From contig NZ_CP064788.1 of assembly GCF_017094525.1 (NCBI RefSeq), positions 434,001 to 498,000 of the forward strand: a stretch of DNA of 64,000 bases. The letters are read 5' to 3'. The notes beneath the pieces were generated by a model. It made no database searches. It saw only the letters and a list, made by a program, of their open reading frames with translations, and was not told where the DNA came from. Position 1 is the stretch's first letter. Every line of letters begins with the position of its first letter. Positions 54,373 through 62,873 of the stretch are shown in pieces. A program made the position numbers and the translations under genes. The DNA comes from Halapricum desulfuricans (GTDB taxonomy: Archaea; Halobacteriota; Halobacteria; Halobacteriales; Haloarculaceae).

Positions 54373-55458
54373 ATGCACGATTTCGTCGTCGTCGGAGCGG
54401 GACCGGCCGGCTCGCGGTTCGCACGCCGGGCTGCCGAGATTGGCCACGACGTGGTCGTCTTCGAGCAGGGGGCGATCGGCGAGCCGCTGGCGTGTTCGGG
54501 CCACGTCAGCACCGATATCTGGGCGTTCACGCCCGACGGTTCGCGCGACGCGCTGCTCCAGAACGAGATCTACGGCGCGCGGTTCCGGCTCGGCGGTCCC
54601 GACAGCGAGGCCTACCCCTTCTACAAGGAGTCGGTCGTCTCGAACGTCATCGACCGCGTCGGGCTCGATCGCCGCCTCGCCCAGGCCGCCCGCGGTGCAG
54701 GCGCGGACGTCCGAGACCACCACACGGTCACCGCAGTCGAAGAGCACCGCGACCGCGTCGAAGTCACGGTTCGCGGTCCCGACGGCGTCGAAACGCACGA
54801 GGCGCGGCTGGTCGCCGGCGCGGACGGCCCGCGCTCGAAAGTCCGGAGCGAACTCGGACTGCCCGAACCTGGGGAGACACTGCACGGCGTGCTGGGCTTC
54901 GAGGCGTCGCCCGACGACGCGGACTTCGTCGACGTGCACCTGACCGTCCCCGGGTTTTTCGCCTGGCGGATCCCCCGCGGCGAGGCCGGCGTCGAGTACG
55001 GTCTCGCGGCCAGCCCCGGCGCGGAGGTCGGCGAGTGGTTCGAGGCCTTTACCGACAGCTACGGCGCGACGACGACGAACCGCTGTTCGGGATTGATCCC
55101 GGTCGGCCCGCCCGAAACGGTCACGGGCGGGCGTGCGTTTCTGGTCGGCGACGCCGCCGCCCAGACCAAGCCGTTCACCGGCGGCGGAATCCGCTACGGC
55201 ATGCTCGCGGCCGATCGGGCCGCCGAGACGGTCGATCCCCACGACCCGGCAACGCTCGCGGACTACGAGTCGGCCTGGCGATCGGAACTGGGCCGGGAGA
55301 TCCGACTGGGGGCGTGGATCCGGCGTGGATACTCGCTTCCACAGGCTATCCAGCGGCTCGGGCTGGGTCTCTTTTCGGGCGAGATCGGCGTCCATATGGA
55401 CGAACCGTCGACGCTGTTCTCCCGCGAGCAACTGCGGGCGATGTTCTCGCGGTCGTGA
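54373..55458 (+). CDS. FAD-dependent geranylgeranyl reductase family protein
   Basis: 361 residues. Rossmann FAD motif VVVGAGPAGSRFARRAAE (residues 5-22), CSGHVSTDIW near 40, VAGADGPRSKVRSELGLP near 148, and FLVGDAAAQTKPFTGGGIRYG near 255. Family members saturate geranylgeranyl chains of archaeal lipids or prenyl quinones. The specific substrate is not given by the sequence. The ATG is 13 nt after the tnpB relic hairpin, so the promoter of this gene may lie within the relic. Confidence 0.9.
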   Translation: MHDFVVVGAGPAGSRFARRAAEIGHDVVVFEQGAIGEPLACSGHVSTDIWAFTPDGSRDALLQNEIYGARFRLGGPDSEAYPFYKESVVSNVIDRVGLDRRLAQAARGAGADVRDHHTVTAVEEHRDRVEVTVRGPDGVETHEARLVAGADGPRSKVRSELGLPEPGETLHGVLGFEASPDDADFVDVHLTVPGFFAWRIPRGEAGVEYGLAASPGAEVGEWFEAFTDSYGATTTNRCSGLIPVGPPETVTGGRAFLVGDAAAQTKPFTGGGIRYGMLAADRAAETVDPHDPATLADYESAWRSELGREIRLGAWIRRGYSLPQAIQRLGLGLFSGEIGVHMDEPSTLFSREQLRAMFSRS

Positions 55459-55497
55459 ACGGACGGGCGACTCACGATCGGCACCCGGTCGTCTCGG

Positions 55498-56496
55498 TCA
55501 CGTATCGGGAATCCGCCGTGACTGCTGTCCCCCTTCGACGAACGGCAGAGGCGTTTTCTCGACCGCTATTCGTCCGCCGTCGTGGGCTTCAACGGTCGTC
55601 GGCTCGCCCGCGACGACCGCGAAGGCGATCGGCTCGCCGAGCGTCGGACTCTCCAGTGCTCGCGTGACAGCTCCGATCGCATCTCCGTCCTCGTAGACGG
55701 TCGCACCGGCATCGGGCACGACGTCGGGCGCGAGTCCGATCAGCCGCCGTCCCTCCTCGTCGCCGTGCCGGGCGAGCACGGACGGAGCGTTGCCGTCCAG
55801 TTCCGTCTCGAACAGCGGCGTTCCGGCCTCCAGCGTCAGCGACTCCCAGGTCCGATAGCCGAACGGCGCGGCGTTGAGCCCCCGGTTGACCAGCGTGTCG
55901 AACACGCGCTCGGCGTCGTCGACCCCGCAGACGACCTCGTACCCCGCCTCGCCGGTCGGAGCGTCGCTCGCGATGACTGTCACGCCCTCGTCGCCCATCG
56001 ACCCTCGAACGAACGTGTGGGCCGGCTCCGGCGCGCCGCCGCCGGTCGAGAGGACGCTCGCGACCTTCTCGGTGGCCTGGCCGCCGTGGACGCCGAAGAT
56101 CGCCAGTTCGCCGGTCAGATCGGTACTCTCGACTCCTGTATCCGCCAACGCCCGATCGAACCGGTCGCCGCGGCCGGGCGCGAGCAGGGCCAGCAGCCGT
56201 TCGCCGGCGTTGTAGACGTGCGCGTCGGCGGCGATCGCCCCGTCGTTGAGGACGAACCCGTAACGGCCCTCCTCCTCCGACTGCGGCACGTCAGCGGTAA
56301 TCGCGCGCCCGACGGCTGCGATTCTGTCTGGGCCGGTCACCGCCCGGATGTCGTAGCCCATCTCGATCACGCCGGCGACGTTGCGAACCGCCCGGTGGGT
56401 CCGTTCCGGGCGGCCGTAGTCGGCGACGACTCGCTTGCCCCCGACCGATCGGAACGTCGCCCCGTGGTCCTCGTGGATGCCCTCGATGACGCTCAT
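55498..56496 (-). CDS. GcvT/YgfZ-family folate-binding protein
   Basis: 332 residues, MSVIEGIHEDHGATFRSVGG. The N-terminal RVVADYGRPERTHRAVRNVA replaces the GcvT catalytic region. LTGELAIFGVHGGQATEKVA and GYRTWESLTLEAGTPLFETEL match GcvT-fold segments. The YgfZ KGCYxGQ motif is absent. Glycine-cleavage T protein is one option, but the usual partners gcvH and gcvP are not in the window, so a tetrahydrofolate-dependent or iron-sulfur repair role is also open. Confidence 0.82.
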   Translation of the reverse strand: MSVIEGIHEDHGATFRSVGGKRVVADYGRPERTHRAVRNVAGVIEMGYDIRAVTGPDRIAAVGRAITADVPQSEEEGRYGFVLNDGAIAADAHVYNAGERLLALLAPGRGDRFDRALADTGVESTDLTGELAIFGVHGGQATEKVASVLSTGGGAPEPAHTFVRGSMGDEGVTVIASDAPTGEAGYEVVCGVDDAERVFDTLVNRGLNAAPFGYRTWESLTLEAGTPLFETELDGNAPSVLARHGDEEGRRLIGLAPDVVPDAGATVYEDGDAIGAVTRALESPTLGEPIAFAVVAGEPTTVEAHDGGRIAVEKTPLPFVEGGQQSRRIPDT

Positions 56497-56602
56497 GGCG
56501 GGTGGTGGGGCGGCGTGGAAAAGAAGGTTCGCAGACGCGCGACTGCTGTCATGGCGAATATCGTCAGGGATCTAAACGAAAGGCAGCGCGAGTTCCCCGC
56601 CC

Positions 56603-56658
56603 TTCCGAAAACCTACGGTTTTCGGCTTTCGCAAATCTTCGATTTGCGTCAACACCGT
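56603..56658. repeat. Micro-hairpin cassette in the IS200/IS605 left end (cassette E)
   Basis: CCGAAAACC-TAC-GGTTTTCGG (56605-56625) and CGCAAATC-TTC-GATTTGCG (56630-56648) lie inside the loop of the terminal stem CCCCGCCC/GGGCGGGG. The right end of the same element has only a 6-nt loop. Same architecture as the cassette at 23.9 kb, with different stem sequences. Confidence 0.78.
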
Positions 56659-56676
56659 GGGCGGGGGTGAAGCGCG

Positions 56677-57084
56677 TCACTCCGGCGCGTGTTCCGTCTC
56701 TTCAATATACCGTTCAACCACTTCCTCCGATACTGCTCCCGTCGTTCCCACGTAGTACCCAACCTTCCAGAATCCGCCACCCCAGAAATACGACTCCCTA
56801 ATTTCGGGATTCCGTTCCAGCAAGTGCTTACCCGAGTACGACTTGAATTGGCGAGCGATGTCCGCCGGACTGTGCTTCGGGTCACACTGGACGAACAGGT
56901 GTACGTGGTCGTCCGCAATCTCCAACGCCAGAATCTCGTGTCCGAAGTGGTCAGCAGTCTCACCAAACAACTCTCGCACATCGTCTTCCACTACACCAAG
57001 AACCGGGTGGCGGTACTTGGGACACCAGACGAAGTGATACTTACAGGAACTAACCAAATGCGCGTGACTGCGGTACTCTTCCAA
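56677..57084 (-). CDS. tnpA: IS200/IS605 family TnpA (Y1 HUH transposase)
   Basis: 135 residues from a TTG start (MEEYRSHAHLVSSCKYHFVW). The HUH metal motif is ADDHVHLFVQ near residue 60, and the catalytic Tyr is likely in WKVGYYVGTTG near 110. It transposes single-stranded circles with hairpin ends. It appears intact. Divergent from tnpB with about 45 bp between. Confidence 0.93.
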   Translation of the reverse strand: MEEYRSHAHLVSSCKYHFVWCPKYRHPVLGVVEDDVRELFGETADHFGHEILALEIADDHVHLFVQCDPKHSPADIARQFKSYSGKHLLERNPEIRESYFWGGGFWKVGYYVGTTGAVSEEVVERYIEETEHAPE

Positions 57085-57128
57085 CCCTAACCCCTACATT
57101 TATGACAGTCTGGAACGATTGTCAAAGT

Positions 57129-58486
57129 ATGGGTGAGGAAGCCACGAAAACCATTCAGACGCGCCTTCACATAGCGTCTGGTGAACGGTCGTGGCTTCAC
57201 GACGCCCGCCTCGCATCACGCGAGATATTCAACCAAACAATCCGCTTCAAACAACAAGGGTACAATCGAACCGAGATACAGAAGGAGGTTGACCGCGATG
57301 ATTTCTTGCGAAACAACAAGTGCGCGGTCGTCAGCAAAGCCCTCCAAACGTGGAAATCCTACCAGTCACTTCTTGACTGGTGGCGTGAACAGGATGACCC
57401 TGATGGCGGCAAGCCGACACCGCCAAGCACGGACAAATCTGGTTCGTACCCGCTCGTGATGGCGCACACGGAAGGCTACCGCCTTACCGTTGACGACGAC
57501 ACGAACCGCGTCCAAGTCCGCATCAGCCCGAAACCCTACAAGAAGGTGAAGGGCCATCTGCGCGGCGAGCCGGACGCGATGGACGAACTTCGAGACGCCA
57601 TCACGTCGGATGAGGTGGATGTGGGGCAGGCCGAACTCCTGTCTCGAAAATCGAAGATTTTCGACGAGTCATCGAAGTGCTCCGCACTTCGAGATACCGC
57701 GATGGCGTGTACTACCTACACGTCACGGTCACACGCGAGTTCGACGTGCCCGAACCCGACACCGCTGATACTGTGGTCGGCGTAGACATCAACGAGCGCA
57801 ACGTCGCACTTACCGCCCTTGACCGTGAGACGATGCGGACGAAAGGGACACTCGTCCTTGACTACGGGCGAGTGAAGCAGGAATGTCAACGCTACCACAC
57901 TATCACCACTCGCTGTCAGGAACACGGCAAGACGAGCATCCACCACAGACTCGGTGACAAGGAAGAGCGGTTCACCGAGTGGGTGTTGCATCGGCTCTCC
58001 CGTGCTGCCGTGGAGTTCGCAGAACAGTTCTCGAATCCGGTTATCGTGTTCGAGGATATGAGCGGCATCCGCGACGAAATCAAGTACGGGTCGTATATGA
58101 ACCGTCGATTGCACAAACTGCCGTTCCACAAGTTCGAAAAGTTCGTCTCGTACAAGGCGACGTGGCGAGAGATTCCCACGGACACGGTGGACGCCTATTA
58201 CAACTCGAAGACGTGTTCGTGCTGTGGTGAGCGTGGGTATCGTCAGGGACGGCGGTTTCGGTGTACGAACGACGAGTGTGACGTGGTGCAAGACCACGCC
58301 GACCGGAATGCGTCGGTGAACATCGCGTGGCGCGAGAAGGCAAAACTCGACGGCAACGAATCAGATTACCGGACTCACAAAACCCAGCCGCAAGTTCGGC
58401 TGGTGCGTCTGTCCGGGTCGGGGCGAGTAAGCCGCCCAACCTCATCCCGCTCGCTTGCCGAGCAGGGAGTGCTAGCGCACGGCTGA
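57129..58486 (+). pseudogene. tnpB: tnpB interrupted by a micro-hairpin insertion and frameshift
   Basis: Frame 1 runs from 57129 (MGEEATKTIQTRLHIASGER) to QAELLSR near 57650. The second frame resumes DGVYYLHVTVTREFDVPEPD near 57695 and ends at 58486. Between them lies a two-palindrome insertion. All catalytic parts are in the second half: VVGVDINERN, VIVFEDMSGIRD, zinc Cys pairs CSCCG and CTNDEC, and QDHADRNASVN. Without the insertion it would be a full RNA-guided nuclease of about 440 residues. It is now probably dead. Confidence 0.88.
57645..57691. repeat. Micro-hairpin cassette inside tnpB (cassette F)
   Basis: CGAAAATC-GAA-GATTTTCG (57645-57663) and CGAAGTGC-TCC-GCACTTCG (57673-57691), linked by ACGAGTCAT. 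It falls between the conserved tnpB segments GQAELL and RDGVYYLHV and shifts the frame. This is direct evidence that the cassette entered a formerly intact gene. Confidence 0.85.
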
Positions 58487-58548
58487 GGGAATTAGAAAAG
58501 CCTCGGGCCACCGCGCCCGAGGTTGTTTACTAACTTCTCGGGAGCGTA

Positions 58549-59373
58549 TCAGATTACGACTTCGACATCGATGAGGAACGTCTCCTTGGCTCGTTTGGCC
58601 TCCGGCCCCTCCGGGACGAGGCCGGGTGTCGACGGTTCGTCGTTGAACCGGTCCGGATCCGGGGAGAGATACTCCAGCACCTCCTTGAATGTCGATCCCT
58701 GTCTCCCGGTGATGTGTACGAACCCACCGTACTGGCGCTGCTCGAACGGGGTCGTGTCCGGGTCGGGAACGGCTTCTCGAATGCAGTCGATGTGCTCTCG
58801 AATGTATTTCGCGGCTTCGTGCTGTGAGTACTGGCAGTCGGCGTGGAGCTGTTCTTGTTCGTGCTCGTCGAGGTCGGCCTCGACGTGCTTGGAGGACTCG
58901 TAACTGACTGCGTCAGCGCTGAAATCGCCGGTGAGAAAGCTGAGGTTCACGGTGAAACTCTTCGGATATCGCAGGATCGCCAGGAAGAAGATCTGCTCGT
59001 CGACCGTGTAGCGCTCCTGCAGGCGATAGTAACACTCCAGATAGTACGCCGCGAGCGCCCCGATCCAGTCGTCGCGCTCGCCGTCGAGATACGCGGTCGC
59101 AACGTCGTAGTAGTCCTCGCCACCGACCTGTTGCAAGCGATGCTCGAAACTCTGTCTCATCTCGTGCAGCTCGTCTTCGTATGCTTCCGTGAGCGGCACG
59201 TCCGGGTCGTCGAGCAACGTGCTCTTTCGCTCGCCGGCCGCCGCGATTCTCATCATATTTTGGTGGAAGGACCGCTCGGCCTCCACGTCCGGGAGCGGAA
59301 TTCGAACTGCCTGTCGGCGCAGGATCTTCGAGCTGGCTTTCAGACGATCGCTCCAGTTGTTCACAGTACTCAA
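58549..59373 (-). CDS. Haloarchaeal protein of unknown function
   Basis: 274 residues, MSTVNNWSDRLKASSKILRR. N-terminal 130 residues are helical, with HEMRQSFEHRLQQVGGEDYY in the middle; then an aromatic region YYLECYYRLQERYTVDEQIF. The C-terminal half has FVHITGRQGSTFKEVLEYLS. It has no known motif, no Cys cluster and no TM. It lies beside the IS right end and may be part of the same accessory patch. The start is not certain. Confidence 0.72.
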   Translation of the reverse strand: MSTVNNWSDRLKASSKILRRQAVRIPLPDVEAERSFHQNMMRIAAAGERKSTLLDDPDVPLTEAYEDELHEMRQSFEHRLQQVGGEDYYDVATAYLDGERDDWIGALAAYYLECYYRLQERYTVDEQIFFLAILRYPKSFTVNLSFLTGDFSADAVSYESSKHVEADLDEHEQEQLHADCQYSQHEAAKYIREHIDCIREAVPDPDTTPFEQRQYGGFVHITGRQGSTFKEVLEYLSPDPDRFNDEPSTPGLVPEGPEAKRAKETFLIDVEVVI

Positions 59374-59525
59374 ACAGGGTACTTACACAACTAACTGTTT
59401 GAATTGCGGCAATCATTTCGGTCCGGGCACACGTCTCACACTTCCTCTCCTCGGAGCGATCAGTCGTGACCGCCGGGCGAGCCGAGTCCTAAGTGTTTTA
59501 GCCGATACCACACTCACCAGGGAGT

Positions 59526-62180
59526 ATGAGCGAGGCGACGGGAATCGTCGGGGAGTTCTTCGATCTGAAAGCCGAGACCGACGCGGACATACTCGCGATG
59601 CAGGTGGGCGACTTCTACGAGTTCTTCGACTCGGACGCCGAACTGGTCGCCGACGAACTCGACCTGAAGGTGAGCCAGAAGTCGAGCCACGGCTCCTCGT
59701 ATCCGATGGCCGGCGTTCCGGTCGACGAGTTGACGCCCTACCTGAAGGCACTGGTCGAGCGCGGCTACCGCGTCGCCGTCGCCGACCAGCGCGAGGCGGG
59801 CGACGGCCACGAGCGCGAGATCACTCGCGTCGTCTCGCCCGGGACCCTGCTGGAAGTCACCGACGCCGACGCGCGCTACCTCTTGACGATCGTCCACGAC
59901 GCGGTCTACGGCCTGGCGTTCACGGACGTCACGACCGGTCGGTTCCACGTCACGACTGCTGCCGACGCCGACGAACTGCTGACGACGATCTACCGGTTCG
60001 ATCCCGTCGAGATCCTGCCCGGACCCGACGTGCGCAACGACGACGACCTGCTGGAGCGCCTTCGAGGGCGGACCGACGCCGCCCTGACGCTGCACACGCC
60101 CGAGGCCTTCGCCCCCGGACGGGCGCGCCACCGCGTCCGCGAGCAGTTCGGCGAGGGGGCACTCGAAAGCGTCGGCGTCGAGGCCGACGCCGCCGTCCGC
60201 GCGGCCGGTGCGGTGTTGAGCTACGTCGAGGAGACCGGCCAGGGCGTGCTGGCCTCGATCACGCGATTGCAGGCCCACGGCGATGGCAATCACGTCGAAC
60301 TCGACGCGACGACGCAGCGCAACCTCGAACTCACCGAGACGATGCAGGGCGATCGGTCAGGATCGCTGTTCGAGACGATCGATCACACTGTCACCAGTGC
60401 CGGCGGCCGTCTGCTGAAAAGCTGGCTCCAGCGCCCTCGGCGTGATCGTGCGGAACTACAGCGTCGTCAGTCCGCCGTGGCTGCGCTGGCCGAGGCCGCG
60501 CTCGCCCGCGACCGGCTGCGGGAGGTGCTCGGCGACGCCTACGACCTCGAACGGCTGGCGAGCAAGGCAGCCTCCGGTAGCGCCGACGCCCGCGATCTGG
60601 TCGCCGCCCGCGAGACGCTCTCCCTGCTGCCGACGGTCCGGGAGATCGTCGCCGACACCGATCGGCTGGCTGACTCGACGCTCGGAGACGTGCTCGATCG
60701 GGCCAACCTCGATCGCGCTCGCGAGCTCCGGGAGACCCTTGAGGCCGCACTCGTCGAGGACCCGCCGGGGACGGTCACCCAGGGCGGGCTGATCCGGGAA
60801 GGATTCGACGAACAACTGGATGAGTTGATCGAGCGAAACGAAGCGATCGAGGCGTGGCTCGACGAACTCCCGAAACGCGAGAAGCGGCGCCACGGAATCA
60901 CGCACCTCTCGGTCGATCGCAACAAGACCGACGGCTACTACATCCAGGTCGGCAAGAGCGAGACCGACGCCGTCCCCGACAGCTACGAGCAGATCAAGAC
61001 GCTGAAGAACTCCGAGCGGTACACGATCGACGAACTCGAGGAACAAGAGCGGGAACTGCTACGGATCGAAGAACAGCGCCACGATCTCGAGCGCCGGCTG
61101 TTCGAGGAGATCCGCGAGGCGGTCGCCGCCCACGCCGAACTGTTGCAGGACGTGGGTCGCGCGCTCGCGGCGGTTGATGCCTTCGCGGGGCTCGCGACCC
61201 ACGCCGTCCGGGCCGACTGGACGCGCCCCGAACTGACAGACGGCGACGAGATAGCGATCGAGGCCGGTCGCCATCCCGTCGTCGAGCGGACGACCGAGTT
61301 CGTCCCCAACGACGTCCGCATGGACCGCGACCGGCGGTTCCTCGTCGTGACCGGGCCGAACATGAGCGGGAAGTCGACCTACATGCGCCAGACCGCACTG
61401 ATCACGCTGCTCGCGCAGGTGGGCAGTTTCGTGCCCGCCCGGCAAGCGCGGATCGGTCTCGTCGACGGCATCTACACCCGCGTCGGCGCGCTGGACGAAC
61501 TCGCGCAGGGCCGCTCGACGTTCATGGTCGAGATGCAGGAACTCTCGAACATTCTGCACTCCGCGAGCGACGAGTCGCTGGTGATCCTCGACGAGGTCGG
61601 GCGCGGGACGGCGACCTTCGACGGTATCTCGATCGCCTGGGCCGCCACGGAGTATCTGGTCAACGAGGTCGGCGCGAAGACGCTGTTTGCGACCCACTAC
61701 CACGAACTCACGGAGCTGGGCGACCAGCTTGATCCCGTCCGGAACGTCCACGTGGCGGTCGACGGCGATCCGGATTCGGACGGCGAAGAGGTGACGTTCC
61801 TGCGAACCGTCCGCGAGGGGCCGGCCGACCGATCTTACGGCGTTCACGTTGCCGACCTCGCGGGCGTACCACAACCAGTCGTCGAGCGCTCGCGCGAGGT
61901 GCTCGATCGGCTCCGCAACGACGAGGCGATCGACGTCCGCGGCGCCAGCAGCGGGACGACTCAGGCGGTGTTCGATCTCTCCTCGGGGCAGTTTCGCGGC
62001 GAGCGCGACGGATCGGCGAGCGCCGACGGTGGCTCAACGGAAGACTCGATCGCCGAGCAGTTCGGTGAGGACGCCGACGAGGTGCTAGAAGCGCTGTCCG
62101 ACCTCGACGTCGACGAGACGGCCCCGGTCGAGCTGCTGTCGAAGGTGCAGGGATGGCAGGACCGGCTTGAGGGTCCCTGA
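59526..62180 (+). CDS. mutS: DNA mismatch repair protein MutS (second paralogue)
   Basis: 884 residues, MSEATGIVGEFFDLKAETDA. Mismatch-binding MQVGDFYEFF (Phe-x-Glu kept) near residue 25, connector and clamp, Walker [17 protein letters not shown] near 615, Walker [17 protein letters not shown] near 690, and ATHYHELTELG. The C-terminus is a Ser/Asp-rich linker then a helical tail. Clearly paralogous to the MutS at 7009 but substantially diverged. The divergent 274-aa gene lies about 150 bp upstream. The stop codon directly abuts a 78-bp nested palindrome. Confidence 0.95.
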   Translation: MSEATGIVGEFFDLKAETDADILAMQVGDFYEFFDSDAELVADELDLKVSQKSSHGSSYPMAGVPVDELTPYLKALVERGYRVAVADQREAGDGHEREITRVVSPGTLLEVTDADARYLLTIVHDAVYGLAFTDVTTGRFHVTTAADADELLTTIYRFDPVEILPGPDVRNDDDLLERLRGRTDAALTLHTPEAFAPGRARHRVREQFGEGALESVGVEADAAVRAAGAVLSYVEETGQGVLASITRLQAHGDGNHVELDATTQRNLELTETMQGDRSGSLFETIDHTVTSAGGRLLKSWLQRPRRDRAELQRRQSAVAALAEAALARDRLREVLGDAYDLERLASKAASGSADARDLVAARETLSLLPTVREIVADTDRLADSTLGDVLDRANLDRARELRETLEAALVEDPPGTVTQGGLIREGFDEQLDELIERNEAIEAWLDELPKREKRRHGITHLSVDRNKTDGYYIQVGKSETDAVPDSYEQIKTLKNSERYTIDELEEQERELLRIEEQRHDLERRLFEEIREAVAAHAELLQDVGRALAAVDAFAGLATHAVRADWTRPELTDGDEIAIEAGRHPVVERTTEFVPNDVRMDRDRRFLVVTGPNMSGKSTYMRQTALITLLAQVGSFVPARQARIGLVDGIYTRVGALDELAQGRSTFMVEMQELSNILHSASDESLVILDEVGRGTATFDGISIAWAATEYLVNEVGAKTLFATHYHELTELGDQLDPVRNVHVAVDGDPDSDGEEVTFLRTVREGPADRSYGVHVADLAGVPQPVVERSREVLDRLRNDEAIDVRGASSGTTQAVFDLSSGQFRGERDGSASADGGSTEDSIAEQFGEDADEVLEALSDLDVDETAPVELLSKVQGWQDRLEGP

Positions 62181-62258
62181 TACTGCCGGCTGTAACAAAC
62201 TGAAGGAATTCGCCACCCCGGGGTGGCGAATATCTTTACGAACTTACAGCCGGCAGTA
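62181..62258. repeat. Nested double palindrome after mutS
   Basis: Outer arms TACTGCCGGCTGTAA (62181-62195) and TTACAGCCGGCAGTA (62244-62258) are a perfect 15-bp inverted repeat. In the interval sits a 24-bp perfect palindrome, ATTCGCCACCCC with GGGGTGGCGAAT (62208-62231). It starts 1 nt after the mutS stop, so it may terminate transcription, and it is 77 nt before the next gene start. This size and perfection suggest a cruciform or protein site. Confidence 0.8.
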
Positions 62259-62334
62259 TGAGCGCCGACGTCATGTAAGCAAACAGTTCGGTGTCTGACG
62301 GTATTTTATATCGTTGAGGGACAGATCTATGTGT

Positions 62335-62718
62335 ATGAGTAGCGAACCCGCAGATTCGAACCCCGAGTCACCGGGCGACGACGAGTCGAACTCACCCAGG
62401 CTGACCATCGCGCTGCCGGACGGGAGCACGAGCGTCTCGGACGCGATCGTGACCAACCGGGAGATGCTGCGCGAACCCCAGGAACACGGGCTGGCGACGC
62501 AGGAAGAGATCACGCACCTCTCGGAGGCGATCGAGGGGCTCTCGGAGAAGGCACAGACGGCGACCACCCAGTCCGAACAGACGCAGGCGAGCGTCGACGA
62601 ACTGCAGGCGGTCGTCGAACGGCAGCGCCGACAGATCGAGGAACTGCAGTCGATGGTTTCTTCGCTTGCCGACATCCTGGGGACGGAAGCGGAGTGGGAA
62701 ACCTTCGACGACGCGTAG
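62335..62718 (+). CDS. Small coiled-coil protein
   Basis: 127 residues from the ATG at 62335 (MSSEPADSNPESPGDDESNS). The first 30 residues are disordered and acidic, then LTIALPDGSTSVSDAIVTNR, then a helix from about 60 to 115 with heptad-like spacing (SEAIEGLSEKAQTATTQSEQ, VDELQAVVERQRRQIEELQS). A TATA-like ATTTTATATC (62303-62312) is about 25 nt upstream, so the transcript is probably leaderless. No partner is identified. Confidence 0.75.
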   Translation: MSSEPADSNPESPGDDESNSPRLTIALPDGSTSVSDAIVTNREMLREPQEHGLATQEEITHLSEAIEGLSEKAQTATTQSEQTQASVDELQAVVERQRRQIEELQSMVSSLADILGTEAEWETFDDA

Positions 62719-62873
62719 TCGGTCCGCGAGTTGCGGGCGATTCCCGTGCGCCGGACCTGGTGTGCCGAAACTGTGACCGAACAGCCGAGGCTACGGCTAC
62801 TCGATCGATCTCAGTAGAAGGCTCACTATCAGCCATTGCGACCAGAAGCACTTAAACGGCACCGAGATCAGGC

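Larger units (their letters stand above)
56590..58525. mobile_element. IS200/IS605-type element with divergent tnpA and broken tnpB
   Basis: About 1.94 kb in the gene-free gap between the GcvT-family gene and the 274-aa gene. tnpA (minus) and tnpB (plus) diverge from 57.1 kb. The left end is a stem CCCCGCCC (56595-56602)/GGGCGGGG (56659-56666) with a hairpin cassette in its loop. The right end is CCTCGGGC-CACCGC-GCCCGAGG (58501-58522) with an ordinary loop. No target duplication. The exact ends are uncertain by about 15 bp. Confidence 0.82.
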
